The translations under genes were made by a program, and so were the position numbers. A stretch of 64,000 nucleotides of DNA from Nonomuraea turcica. Its GTDB lineage: Bacteria > Actinomycetota > Actinomycetes > Streptosporangiales > Streptosporangiaceae. Below the pieces are notes generated by a model. That model saw only the letters and a list, made by a program, of their open reading frames with translations. It searched no databases and was not told the DNA's origin. Below, in pieces: positions 7,798 through 16,260 of the stretch. Each line of letters starts with the position of its first letter. Position 1 is the stretch's first letter. Location: assembly GCF_030718205.1 (NCBI RefSeq), contig NZ_JAUZQF010000032.1:1-64000 (forward strand), given 5' to 3'.

Positions 7798-9693
7798 ATG
7801 TCCAACCGCCCACGGCGAGGGCTCCTCGCCGCAGTCACCTTCGCGATCCCACTCGTGATCGCCGGTGCTCCCGCCGCCTCCGCGGCGGACAAGCCGGAGA
7901 TCAAAGTCTCCGGCGGGGTGACGCAGCCCGTCTTCTCCTACGCCGGCGCCATCCGTGAGCACGTCCGGGTGCAGTCGCCGGTCGACAGTGACGGCGACGG
8001 CAAGAAGGACCTGATCCGGGTGGACATCATCCGGCCGAAAGAGAGCGGTCCCGGACTCAAGGTCCCGGTGATCATGCACGAAAGCCCGGCTTTCGACGAA
8101 CCGGGTGCCGGTTTCGAGGTGGAAAAGAAGAAGTATGACGCGAACGGGAATGCGACGAAGTTCCCGATGTTCTACGACAACTACTTCGTGCCGCGTGGGT
8201 ATGCGTTCCTGTCCGTCGACATGATCGGCACCAGGTTGTCTGAGGGCTGCCCGACCACCTACGGCGCCCCCGACGTGCTCGGCGGCAAGGCGGTCATCGA
8301 CTGGCTGAACGGCCGGGCGACCGCCATTGACGACAAGGGCGACCCGGTCAAGGCCTCCTGGACCACCGGGCGTACCGGGATGATCGGCCACTCCTACGAG
8401 GGAGCGCTCGGCATCGGCGTGGCCGGCACCGGCGTGCAAGGGCTGGAGACGATCGTGCCGATCGCGTCCTACACCAGCGGGTATGAGACGTCGCGGATCA
8501 ACGGCGCCCTCACCTTCTCCAAGGGCACGCAGGAATTCATGGCCAAGCGGCTCGACGCCGATCCGGATGAGAAATGCGCGGCGGTGCACCAGCGCCTTCG
8601 CGAGGGCTCCGACGACGCCACCGGCAACTACAACGCCTACTGGCACGAGCGCAACTACCGGACCGGACCGATTTCCAAGGCGAGCAACGTGCACGCCAGC
8701 GTCTTCGGCGTTTATGGGATGCAGGACCGCAACGTGGTGGGCAGCCAGTTTGCCGAGTGGTGGGCCAAGCTGCCCCGCACCGTGCAGCGCAAGGCGTGGG
8801 TGACGCAGTATGCGCACCTCGACCCGTTCTGGACCCGCCGCGAGGTGTGGCTCACAACCCTGAACAAGTGGTTCGACCACGAACTGATGGGCGCGGCCAA
8901 CGATATTATGCGCCAGCCTCGCATCGACGTGCAGCACGGCCCGGACCGGTGGATCAGCCAGGCCGACTGGCCGGCACCCGCGGCGCGAACGACGACCCTG
9001 CGGCCGCAGCGGGACGGCTCCCTGGGGCGCACGCCCTCGGCTGGCACCGGCAGCTATCTCGACACCGCCCAGACCGAGATCGCGATGGCCGACAACCCCG
9101 CCACCACCAACCCGAACCGATTGGCCTTCCTGACCCCGCCGCTGGAGAACGCGCTCAGGCTGTCCGGGACGCCGTCGGTGAGCCTGCGCCTGAAGCTGGA
9201 CAAGCCGACCGCCAACCTAGGCGTCCTGCTCGTCGATTACGGCACCGACACCCGCATCAACGTCCGTGAACTCGGCGCAGATCGAGCCTATGGCTTCAAG
9301 TTCATCGGCGGCGAAGACTGCGTCGGCCCAAGCACGACCGATGACGACGGCTGCTACCTCAAAGCCGGCGACAACACGGCGACCACCGACTTCAACGTGG
9401 TCACCCGCGGCATCCTGGACGCCCAGAACCACAAGTCGCTCAGCCGCCAGACACCGCTGACGCCAGGCAAGTCCTACCAGATCACCTGGAAAATGCTGCC
9501 GCAGGACTACCAGTTCAAGGCCGGACACCGCCTCGGCCTGGTCCTGACCGGAACCAACGACGACTTCAACGTCGCCGCGGACGGCCACGGCACCGAGAAC
9601 AAGGCAGAACCCGGCACCGGAGCCAAGGTCACCATCGACCTGACCGGCACCTCGATCTCCCTACCGGTGGTCAACGGCGCTCCCAGCAAGTAA
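7798..9693 (+). CDS. Secreted S15 family peptidase (Xaa-Pro dipeptidyl-peptidase type)
   Basis: A 631-residue exported alpha/beta-hydrolase. A Sec signal (RPRRGLLAAVTFAIPLVIAG, cleaved near ASA-AD) leads into the X-Pro dipeptidyl-peptidase/CocE fold. The family nucleophile motif GHSYEG places the catalytic serine at residue 199. A helical cap region and a C-terminal jelly-roll (ALRLSGTPSVSLRLKLDKPT and beyond) follow, as in S15 enzymes. Such enzymes release dipeptides with proline in the second position. The ATG at 7798 has a strong AAAGGAGGG. The longer frame from 7759 starts upstream of the ribosome site. A perfect 16-bp hairpin follows the stop, so it is probably a single-gene unit. Confidence 0.9.
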   Translation: MSNRPRRGLLAAVTFAIPLVIAGAPAASAADKPEIKVSGGVTQPVFSYAGAIREHVRVQSPVDSDGDGKKDLIRVDIIRPKESGPGLKVPVIMHESPAFDEPGAGFEVEKKKYDANGNATKFPMFYDNYFVPRGYAFLSVDMIGTRLSEGCPTTYGAPDVLGGKAVIDWLNGRATAIDDKGDPVKASWTTGRTGMIGHSYEGALGIGVAGTGVQGLETIVPIASYTSGYETSRINGALTFSKGTQEFMAKRLDADPDEKCAAVHQRLREGSDDATGNYNAYWHERNYRTGPISKASNVHASVFGVYGMQDRNVVGSQFAEWWAKLPRTVQRKAWVTQYAHLDPFWTRREVWLTTLNKWFDHELMGAANDIMRQPRIDVQHGPDRWISQADWPAPAARTTTLRPQRDGSLGRTPSAGTGSYLDTAQTEIAMADNPATTNPNRLAFLTPPLENALRLSGTPSVSLRLKLDKPTANLGVLLVDYGTDTRINVRELGADRAYGFKFIGGEDCVGPSTTDDDGCYLKAGDNTATTDFNVVTRGILDAQNHKSLSRQTPLTPGKSYQITWKMLPQDYQFKAGHRLGLVLTGTNDDFNVAADGHGTENKAEPGTGAKVTIDLTGTSISLPVVNGAPSK

Positions 9694-9706
9694 CACCATG
9701 ACCGAT

Positions 9707-9747
9707 CATGCGTACGGTCGCGGCCGAGGGGCGCGACCGTACGCATG
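9707..9747. terminator. Perfect 16-bp stem-loop terminator
   Basis: CATGCGTACGGTCGCG at 9707-9722 and its exact reverse complement at 9732-9747 flank a nine-base loop, 13 bases after the S15 peptidase stop. It has no T-run, as is common for actinomycete terminators. Confidence 0.75.
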
Positions 9748-10101
9748 ACGTCCCGAGCACGGCACAGGCACAGCGGGGAGCTCGCGGGCCGGGCGACATT
9801 CACGCAGGTGGGAGCGGATGGGAGAGCGGCGGAGTGGCAGCGCAACGCGTCAGCTGGTCCGCTACACGGCTCGACTGACAACCTGGCCACGGACCGCCGT
9901 AGCGAATCCGCTTGCGGTCAACTGGCGGCGTCACCGAACTGGCCCAGGCCCACACTGCATCCTGCTAGGCGATCGGCGAGCTCGGCCAACTTGGCCTACG
10001 TGAAGGAAGAGATCATCATCCTCTGACCTGCTGGAAGGGTTCGACAACCCTAGATAACAATGGACGCGCCTCTCTGCCAGCTCTCGTGAAGCTGATCCAG
10101 C
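9748..10101. other. Gap without a supportable gene
   Basis: About 350 bases with only short, non-family frames. It leads into an integrase relic and is probably debris of the same inserted element. Confidence 0.35.
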
Positions 10102-10290
10102 GCGAAGACTGAGGAGATCCATACCCTCTATGTCGAGGACCTCGACCCGGAGTTCCGCCGCGCCCGTGTCGTCTCCAAGGGCGGTGCGATCGAGGATGTG
10201 CACTGGGCCGCCCACCGCCGGCTGCTTAACTGGCCGCACCGGAGTTCCTGACCGACCGGCGCGCTCCCGTGGGCCGTTCAGTTGCTGATC
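10102..10290 (+). pseudogene. Tyrosine integrase fragment with frameshift
   Basis: The plus frame from 10102 reads EEIHTLYVEDLDPEFRRARV then SKGGAIEDVHWA before a stop at 10251. A neighbouring frame continues with PEFLTDRRAPVGR. This is the middle of the catalytic domain of an actinomycete site-specific integrase, where the strand-strand region DLDxEFRRARVxSKGGA precedes the FLxDRR block. Both ends and the His/Tyr catalytic motifs are missing, and a frameshift separates the pieces. A convergent transposase relic follows immediately. Confidence 0.65.
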
Positions 10291-10302
10291 AAGGATCAAG
10301 TT

Positions 10303-10905
10303 CTACCTGGCGGCTGGGGACATGTTCGGGAGCGGAGGGCCGTATCCGGCGTCGTGGACGAACAGCTTGCGCCCTGCTCGCCCAGCTGTCCGCAGCCGGT
10401 CGGCCATGGCTCGGATCTGGCCGACGGCGGCCAGCGTCTGCGCCGGGCCGCCGGTGGCCACCCGGGTCACGTCCATCGGTGCGACCCAGGAATCGTGATC
10501 GAGATTGAGCTGGGTGACGTGCTGCCAGGCCCACCCGGGTACCCCGCCGTCCACGCCACCTGGTCCCGACAGGTGATGCCATTCACGCCCAGGACTGGTC
10601 TCGGCATATGGACGCGGGTGCGTGCTGGCGTCCACGGCGAAGGTCAGCGGCCAGTCCGCCGGGCCCGATCTCACCAGCAGCTCACGCACCCGTCCGGCAT
10701 CGATCGATCCCGCGGCTAATCCGTCGTACAGGCTGCCCCAGCTGCGGCGGAACACCGGCTCCAAACTCAGATAGGGCAGCGATGTGATCGTCGGTGCGCA
10801 CAACACGGCGTCGGTGAGCTCGAATAATGCGTTCCCACGCCTGGTCAGGCAGTCATGCCAGCCCGCCCGGAACTCCCGCAGCCTCGCCATCTCCAACGAG
10901 CTCAT
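10303..10905 (-). pseudogene. IS701-like transposase, N-terminal two fifths
   Basis: From an ATG at 10905 the frame reads MSSLEMARLREFRAGWHDCL, then FELTDAVLCAPTITSLPYLS, and the first DDE strand as LTFAVDASTHPRP. It then follows the family to KLFVHDAGYG, after which homology is lost and a stop comes 11 residues later. This is the opening of the NF041680/IS701-type putative transposases of actinomycetes. Roughly half the protein, with the later catalytic residues, is gone. The frame upstream of 10905 to 11031 is not family-like. It is cut exactly where the integrase fragment begins. Confidence 0.75.
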
Positions 10906-11005
10906 CGTCGATGGCTCTCCCGCCCGCGTTGGCGTAACCGGCATACTGGACTCCACGGCCATCGTTTTAGATCTTCGTTTCCGGTGGGGCGTCCACCGGC
11001 TGCCC

Positions 11006-12220
11006 TCAGCTGGTAAGCGGACCTTCGTCACCGAGTTGGTGCTCGCGCGTTAAGCGCTGTCCGTCTCGCCAAACGCCGAGGATGTCGAGGGTGTGGTCGA
11101 TGTCTGCCGTGGGATCGCCGTCGATGAGTACCAGGTCGGCGCGGAGTCCGGGCGCGATTTTGCCCCTGTCGGTGAGGCCGAAGCAGCGGGCGGGGGCGGC
11201 GGTGGCGGCGGTCAGGGCCTCCCGGGGCGTCAAGCCTGCGGCCACGAGCTGGCGCAGTTCATGGTGCAGGGTCGCGCCGTGGGCGGTTCCCATGTTGGAG
11301 GCGTCGGATCCGGCCAGCACGGTGACGCCGGCGTCGCGTAGCTCTGCCAGCGTGCGGGTCGCCACGTCGAAGTCGTGGCGTGCGCCTTCGCCGAGCGGCA
11401 CGGGTTCCATGGTGAGCATGCGCCGCGCCCCTTCGCCCAGGTATGGCGCCACCCGGGGGTCTGCGGCCAGTTGCCGGCCTTGTGATCTGCCGAACAGCTC
11501 TCCGAGTACGGCGAGGGTGGGGATGACCACGGTTTCCCTTGCCGCCAGTTCATAGGCGAGCTCTGGGGCGGGCTGGTCGACGAAGAGGTGGCCGAGCACG
11601 TCGACACCTGCCGCGACTGCCAGCCGGGCGGACTCCGCGGTCAGCGCGTGGGCGACGGTGATCCTGCCTCTGTCGTGGGCGGCGGCGACCAGCGCATGGA
11701 GTGTCTCGTTGGGCATTGTCGGGGTCGGCATGCCTACGGTTGAGCCGTCGTCGAGAAGGATCTTCAGGTAGTCGGACCCCTCGGCCAGTCGCTCGGCCAC
11801 GAAAGCTTCGGCCTGCTCGGGGGCGGTGAGCGTGGGGAAGGGCGGCAGGAGGCCCATCTCGACGAGGTACCAGCCGTATCCGCCGGGAATCGTGGCGGCG
11901 GTGCCCGCGGTGCGCAGGTCCGCCAGCTCGGGGGCGGCTGCAGCCGTGGCACGGAGCTTGGCGGCCTGGGCGGGGTCGGCCATCATGTCGAGGACGGTCG
12001 TGACCCCGAATATCGAGGCCTGTTCCAGATCGCCGGGGAAGGCGTGCGCGTGCGCGTCGATGAGGCCGGGTATCAGGGTGGCTCCGCGCCCTTCGATGAC
12101 GACCGCTCCGGGTGCCTCCGCCTCTCCGATCGCGGCGATGAGCCCTTCGGCGACGGTGACGTGGGTGGGCGGAAGGACCTCCTCGCCGTCGAACACCTTG
12201 ACGTCGCGGAATAGCAGCAT
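11006..12220 (-). CDS. Amidohydrolase family protein (imidazolonepropionase/prolidase-like)
   Basis: A 404-residue metal-dependent hydrolase. The N-terminal beta-sandwich strand is LLFRDVKVFDGEEVLPPTHV, followed by the first metal motif LIDAHAHAFPGD (H-x-H). Two later histidines lie in ITVAHALTAES and DVLGHLFVD, and the catalytic aspartate in VLAGSDASN. The C-terminal GKIAPGLRADLVLIDGDP closes the sandwich. The fold cleaves amide or ring bonds, and the substrate cannot be told from sequence. The ATG at 12220 has AAGGAG seven bases upstream; longer frames lack one. It diverges from a TetR gene across 78 bases holding clear palindromes, so it is the likely target of that repressor. Confidence 0.87.
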   Translation of the reverse strand: MLLFRDVKVFDGEEVLPPTHVTVAEGLIAAIGEAEAPGAVVIEGRGATLIPGLIDAHAHAFPGDLEQASIFGVTTVLDMMADPAQAAKLRATAAAAPELADLRTAGTAATIPGGYGWYLVEMGLLPPFPTLTAPEQAEAFVAERLAEGSDYLKILLDDGSTVGMPTPTMPNETLHALVAAAHDRGRITVAHALTAESARLAVAAGVDVLGHLFVDQPAPELAYELAARETVVIPTLAVLGELFGRSQGRQLAADPRVAPYLGEGARRMLTMEPVPLGEGARHDFDVATRTLAELRDAGVTVLAGSDASNMGTAHGATLHHELRQLVAAGLTPREALTAATAAPARCFGLTDRGKIAPGLRADLVLIDGDPTADIDHTLDILGVWRDGQRLTREHQLGDEGPLTS

Positions 12221-12234
12221 GGCAAGCTCCTTTA

Positions 12235-12284
12235 CATACATGCAGATACGTATCTTTAGTGAAGCATACATGCCCGCATGTATG
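12235..12284. promoter_or_regulatory. Palindromic operator region between amidohydrolase and TetR genes
   Basis: The octamer CATACATG occurs at 12235-12242 and 12265-12272, and its reverse complement CATGTATG at 12277-12284. The last two form a perfect 8-bp inverted repeat with a CCCG spacer. Between them lies the perfect 12-bp palindrome AGATACGTATCT at 12244-12255. An ATG at 12278, in frame with the TetR gene, is inside the right arm. Confidence 0.7.
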
Positions 12285-12298
12285 AGAAACTGTCCGTC

Positions 12299-12913
12299 AT
12301 GCGGAGAACTGCGGAGGAGGCGGCGGCCACCCGCCGCGCCCTGCTGGTCGCGGCTCTTGCAGAGTTCGCCGAGCTTGGTTACGCGGCGGCCACCCTCGCG
12401 GGGATCGCCGCACGGGCGGGAGTCACCCGCGGCGCGCTCTACCACCACTTCACAGACAAGGCGGCGCTCTGCCTGTCGGCGATCAGCGAGCTGTGGGCCG
12501 AGGCCGCGACGCCCGTCTGGAACAAGCTCGACGGCCCAGAACCACCTCTGCAGCGCGTCGCCGACTTCCTCGTCGCGTTCTTCACGGCACTGGAGGAGGA
12601 TTCGACGTTCCGGGAAGTGTTCGCGCTGTCGATGCGCAGCGCGGAGGGCGTGGCCGAACTAGAACGCGGCCTGCACGACAAGCAGGCCATCATGGAAGGC
12701 TGGCGGCGGCAGATGGTGCAGCTGCTGACCAAAGCCGAACTCCGCCCGGGCGTCACCGCGAACACCGCAGCGCTCACGATCATCAACGCGGTCAACGGCA
12801 CCGCCGCCACCTGGCTGGCATGCCCTGCCCTGTTCTCACCTGCGCAGCAAGCTCAGTCACTCGCCGACGCCATCCTCCACGGATTCGCCAAGCCCCCGGA
12901 TGCCGCCCAATAG
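12299..12913 (+). CDS. TetR/AcrR-family transcriptional regulator
   Basis: A 204-residue AcrR-like repressor. The DNA-binding domain opens with RRTAEEAAATRRALLVAALA and contains LAGIAARAGVTRGALYHHFT with the following DKAAL helix. The C-terminal half is the helical ligand domain (VADFLVAFFTALEEDSTFRE, GWRRQMVQLLTK). The frame is open from 12278, but that ATG lies inside the operator palindrome, and family members normally begin at M-x-RRT-x-EEA, so I prefer 12299. Both starts have weak ribosome sites. It is divergent from the amidohydrolase gene and probably represses both. Confidence 0.87.
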   Translation: MRRTAEEAAATRRALLVAALAEFAELGYAAATLAGIAARAGVTRGALYHHFTDKAALCLSAISELWAEAATPVWNKLDGPEPPLQRVADFLVAFFTALEEDSTFREVFALSMRSAEGVAELERGLHDKQAIMEGWRRQMVQLLTKAELRPGVTANTAALTIINAVNGTAATWLACPALFSPAQQAQSLADAILHGFAKPPDAAQ

Positions 12914-13075
12914 ACGCCTCAACCGGGCCAACGGCATCCGCCGCTCGGGTCCCGTGGCGCGTCACGTACACCGCTTCAAAGCCTTCAATCGGCCATCACA
13001 GCCGATCCCACCGCAGCATCCGTTCTCAAATGATCATTTTTGCAACATCGGGCGAGAACCCACATGCGACCTTAA

Positions 13076-13480
13076 ACCACAAGTCTCCCGGCTACGCCGG
13101 CCAGTCCGTGGACCGTCTTCGCGATCACCATCGCGGCTGGGTTGGCGTTCTGGCTGCCCAGTTTGCTCGCCCTGGTGGGGATCAAGCTGGAGTCCGTCGT
13201 GCCCGCGTGGATCACGGTCGGCTTCTACCTCGCGCTCTACGCCACGATGACGCTGCTCATCCTGCGCTGGTCCCGGCGCGCGGGCTGGGGACCCTGGCAC
13301 AGGTTCGCCCTGGGCGCTGCCGGCCTGGTCACCTACGCGTGGCACGGCTTCCCTCAGCCGCCGAGTTTCCCAGCGCCCGCGAATGTGGACCTCATCGGCA
13401 ACGCGGTCTTCGCGCTGGCCGCCCTCGGGCTGCTCGCCTTTGTGGTGGTACGGCTCCGCCGCACGGCTCCGCCACCTTGA
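13076..13480 (+). CDS. Small membrane protein, 5' end uncertain
   Basis: From the last upstream stop (13073) the frame encodes up to 134 residues, and a TTG at 13142 would give 112. Three or four hydrophobic spans are visible: VFAITIAAGLAFWLPSLLAL, VPAWITVGFYLALYATMTLL, FALGAAGLVTYAWHG and a last one around NAVFALAALGLLAFVVV. An RLRRTA tail ends the protein. The first span starts before the TTG, so either a non-standard start exists or the true 5' end was lost. I recognise no family. GTTCTCAA motifs in opposite orientation flank it at 13022 and 13525, like those near resolvase genes, which hints at transfer. Confidence 0.5.
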   Translation, partial: TTSLPATPASPWTVFAITIAAGLAFWLPSLLALVGIKLESVVPAWITVGFYLALYATMTLLILRWSRRAGWGPWHRFALGAAGLVTYAWHGFPQPPSFPAPANVDLIGNAVFALAALGLLAFVVVRLRRTAPPP

Positions 13481-13581
13481 CCTTCAACCTTGGCGCTGGC
13501 GAGATCGTTTCAGATTCTTGAGAACAAGCTCAGCTCGGCCTTGGCGCCGTAGTAGGTGACCGGGGCAGCACCGTGCTTCTC

Positions 13582-14169
13582 CTACGCCGAGACCGGCTTG
13601 TCGGGATCGAGGTGGCGGTAGATCGTGGCGCGGCTGACGCCGAGCCGGTCGGCGATCTGCTGGACGGTGTAGCGGCGCTTGCCGTCATCGCCCTTCATCT
13701 CGTACAGCGCGCGGGCCATCTCCACCCCGTGGGCGTCCAGGGCCGCCGGCCGCCCGCCGACGCGGCCGCGTGCTCGGGCCGAGGCCAGTCCTTCTAGGGT
13801 GCCCTCGACGATGAGTTCGCGGAGGAACTCGTCGAAGGCCCCGAACATGTGGAACTGCAGGCGTCCACCCGGCGTGGAGGTGTCGATGCCCTGCTTGAGC
13901 ACCAAGAGATCGACCTCGCGCTCGCGGAGCTGCGCCGCCAAGTCCAGCAGGTGGCGCAGCGAACGGGCGGCGCGCGACAGGCGGGTGATGACGAAGGTGT
14001 CGCCAGGCCTGAGGTAGTCCAGCGCCTTGTCGAGCTCAGGGCGTCGATCGACCTTTCCCGATGCCTTGTCGACGAAGATCCGGTCGCAACCGGCCTCTGT
14101 GAGGGCGTCGCGCTGGCTGTCAGGATTCTGGTCGCGAGTGGAAACCCTGCCGTAGCCGATCCTGCTCAT
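13582..14169 (-). CDS. Tn3-type resolvase (serine recombinase)
   Basis: A 195-residue complete resolvase. The catalytic domain begins with RIGYGRVSTRDQNPDSQRDA, with the nucleophile serine at residue 10. It contains the arginine motif VITRLSRAARSLRHLLDL, the FGAFDEFLRELIVEGTLEGL long helix, and a C-terminal helix-turn-helix YTVQQIADRLGVSRATIYRH. Tn3 resolvases split cointegrates at a res site upstream of their own gene. Candidate recombination motifs are present at 14231-14305. No intact transposase is nearby, so the element is a remnant. The transposon debris has removed the start of the cupin gene on the other side. Confidence 0.9.
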   Translation of the reverse strand: MSRIGYGRVSTRDQNPDSQRDALTEAGCDRIFVDKASGKVDRRPELDKALDYLRPGDTFVITRLSRAARSLRHLLDLAAQLREREVDLLVLKQGIDTSTPGGRLQFHMFGAFDEFLRELIVEGTLEGLASARARGRVGGRPAALDAHGVEMARALYEMKGDDGKRRYTVQQIADRLGVSRATIYRHLDPDKPVSA

Positions 14170-14417
14170 CTGGACATTGTCTAATAAACGGCCAGGCTCC
14201 AGGGTAGTGAAACATAGTTTTCGTACGCGGGTTATGAGACATGATCGCGAGGTCGAACACCGAGAGCAGGACTGCGCCTGCAGCGTGTCTCAGAAATGAT
14301 CGATTCCGGACAAGATCAAACTGGCGGCGTCGTCAGAGAAGCCGCTCGTTTGGGGCTCATGACACGTTTCTTACCGGCACCCCTGATTGGTTCGAGAAAC
14401 GGTCCAATTTAGGGCTA
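14170..14417. other. Candidate res/recombination region upstream of the resolvase
   Basis: Between the resolvase and the cupin remnant lie related motifs: TGAGACATGATCGCG near 14235, TCTCAGAAATGATCGATT at 14288-14305 and CTCATGACACG near 14358. The second matches 16 of 18 bases with 1543-1560. Such spaced, partly inverted motifs upstream of tnpR are expected for res subsites. Confidence 0.4.
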
Positions 14418-14711
14418 TTGGCTCTGGGAAGGGGTTCCTTCCAGCAACGGGAGCTGGCCCGCGCGAACGACGCCGTGGTGCGACTGGCCCAGCTGCACGG
14501 CGAGTTCCCCTGGCACGATCACGACGAGGACGAGCTGTTCCTGTGCTGGGACGGCACGTTCCGGATCGAGATTGAGGGTCGCGACCCGGTCACCATGGTG
14601 GCGGGCGACGTCTTCGTCGTGCCCAAGGGACTGCGGCACCGGCCGGTCGCGGACGAGCCCGCTCACGTGCTGCTGGTGGAGCGGGCCGAGACCCGGCAAT
14701 ACGGCAGCTGA
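14418..14711 (+). pseudogene. Cupin-domain protein, 5'-truncated
   Basis: The last 85 residues are a canonical single-domain cupin of the mannose-6-phosphate-isomerase-like type. Metal ligands lie in HGEFPWHDHDEDELFLCWDG (two histidines and a glutamate), and the second motif is AGDVFVVPKGLRHRPVA. A core beta-barrel is present, but the 20-30 residues that normally precede NDAVVRLAQ are replaced by sequence from the resolvase side. A TTG at 14418 after AGGG could still allow translation of 97 residues. The frame from 14241 is not credible. It is most likely a gene whose 5' end was cut when the Tn3-like element inserted. Confidence 0.6.
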
Positions 14712-14727
14712 GCTGCGGCCGGCGGCG

Positions 14728-16182
14728 CTACATGTGGTGGGCGGATATCGTGCGGGGCACCTGGTTCTCAGTGCCCGGCTCCACGACCACGAACTGCCCC
14801 ATCATGCCGGAGTCCTCGTGCCGCAGGATGTGGCAGTGGTACATGTACGGCGTCGCCGGATCGGTGAACCGGCCGAACTGGACGGCGAGCCGTACCGTGC
14901 TCTTCGGCGGCACGTAGACGGTGTCCTTGTGGCCGCTCGCGTACGCGGGAGGTTTCTCCCCATCCACGGTGAGCACCTGAAATGCCACCTCGTGGATGTG
15001 GAAGTTGTGGGCGTAGACGGTGTTCTCGATCTCCCAGATTTCCATGGCGCCGGCGGGGACCACCTCGTCGATTCGCGACAGGTCCATTTCCTTGCCGTTG
15101 ATGGCGTCGTGGCCGTTGAGCCGGAACCGGCGGACCTTGGCGTTCGGGGGAACCACGATCGGAGTGGGGGTGGCCAGGCGGGCCGGCAGGCGAGGGGAGG
15201 AGGCGAGCCGCGGCGCCGCGACGATCTTCAGAAGGTCGAAGTCTCCCTCGTCGATGTCGTCGGACCCCGAGACCGTGCGCAGGAGTACCTGCTCGCCGGC
15301 GACGAAGGTCACGACGACCTCCATGCGCTCGCCCGGGGTGAGGGAGACCTGGTCGACCTGGACCGGCGCCGGCAGCAGGCCGGCGTCGTTGCCGACGACG
15401 TGGAACGCGCGGCCGTCGGCGAACGTGAGGTGGTACATCCGGGCGTTCGATCCGTTGAGGACCCGAAAGCGCACCCGCTCGGTGCGGACGTTGACGAAAG
15501 GGGCGTACGTGCCGTTGACCAGGATGTGGTCGCCCAGGATGCCGAAAGTGCCTTTCAACGGGTCGCCCGTCGGTGAGCCGTCCTCGGCGAGGCTCTTGTC
15601 CTGAAGGATGAGGGGGACGTCGTCGACCCCGTACGTGGCGGGGAGCGCGGCTGTGGTCCGGTCGTCGATGATGAACATGCCGGCGAGGCCGCGGTAGACC
15701 TGCGTGGCGGTCTTGCCATGTGGGTGCGGGTGATACCAGGACGTGGCGGCGGGCTGGTCGATGGTCCAGTGCGGACTCCACGTGGCGCCCGGGTCGATCA
15801 TCTGGTGCGGCCCACCGTCCATCTTCGCGGGCAGCCGCATTCCGTGCCAGTGCACGGTGCTCGGCTCGTCCAGCCGGTTGGTGACCGCCATCCGGACCCT
15901 GTCGCCGCGTGCCGCCCGGATCGTCGGCCCTAGGTGCGGGCCGTTGAACCCCCAGGTTTCGACCGGCTTTCCGGCCAGGATCTCGCTGCGGCCCCGCTGC
16001 ATCGTCAGTACGTATCTCCGCGTTCCGTCCTTGTCCACCTCGGGCTCGAGCAGCGGCGGCACGCGCAGCTCGGTACGGAAGGCGGCCGGATCGCGCGGAG
16101 CACGGGCGCCTGCGGCGCCGGAGCCGCAGGCGGAGGCGAGGCCGGAGAGCGCGGCGGCCGTGAGGAACTGTCGACGATTCAT
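14728..16182 (-). CDS. Multicopper oxidase, Tat-exported
   Basis: A 484-residue laccase/CueO-type oxidase with three cupredoxin domains. The twin-arginine signal MNRRQFLTAAALSGLASAC ends in a possible lipobox with Cys19. The four copper-binding motifs are all present: HWHG at 111-114, HPHPHG at 151-156, HNFHIHE, and HCHILRHEDSGMM with the type-1 methionine. It should oxidise Cu(I), phenols or metal ions outside the membrane while reducing oxygen to water. The start at 16182 gives a complete Tat signal. It lies between the cupin remnant and a two-component system on the same strand, separated from the kinase by about 80 bases, so co-regulation is possible but not shown. Confidence 0.93.
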   Translation of the reverse strand: MNRRQFLTAAALSGLASACGSGAAGARAPRDPAAFRTELRVPPLLEPEVDKDGTRRYVLTMQRGRSEILAGKPVETWGFNGPHLGPTIRAARGDRVRMAVTNRLDEPSTVHWHGMRLPAKMDGGPHQMIDPGATWSPHWTIDQPAATSWYHPHPHGKTATQVYRGLAGMFIIDDRTTAALPATYGVDDVPLILQDKSLAEDGSPTGDPLKGTFGILGDHILVNGTYAPFVNVRTERVRFRVLNGSNARMYHLTFADGRAFHVVGNDAGLLPAPVQVDQVSLTPGERMEVVVTFVAGEQVLLRTVSGSDDIDEGDFDLLKIVAAPRLASSPRLPARLATPTPIVVPPNAKVRRFRLNGHDAINGKEMDLSRIDEVVPAGAMEIWEIENTVYAHNFHIHEVAFQVLTVDGEKPPAYASGHKDTVYVPPKSTVRLAVQFGRFTDPATPYMYHCHILRHEDSGMMGQFVVVEPGTENQVPRTISAHHM

Positions 16183-16260
16183 GGTCCCCGGTTGATCTTT
16201 CGTGTCAGTGTGGCGGATCCACTGTGAGCTACCGGGCGCTCCCCGGCACAGTCGCCGGAT

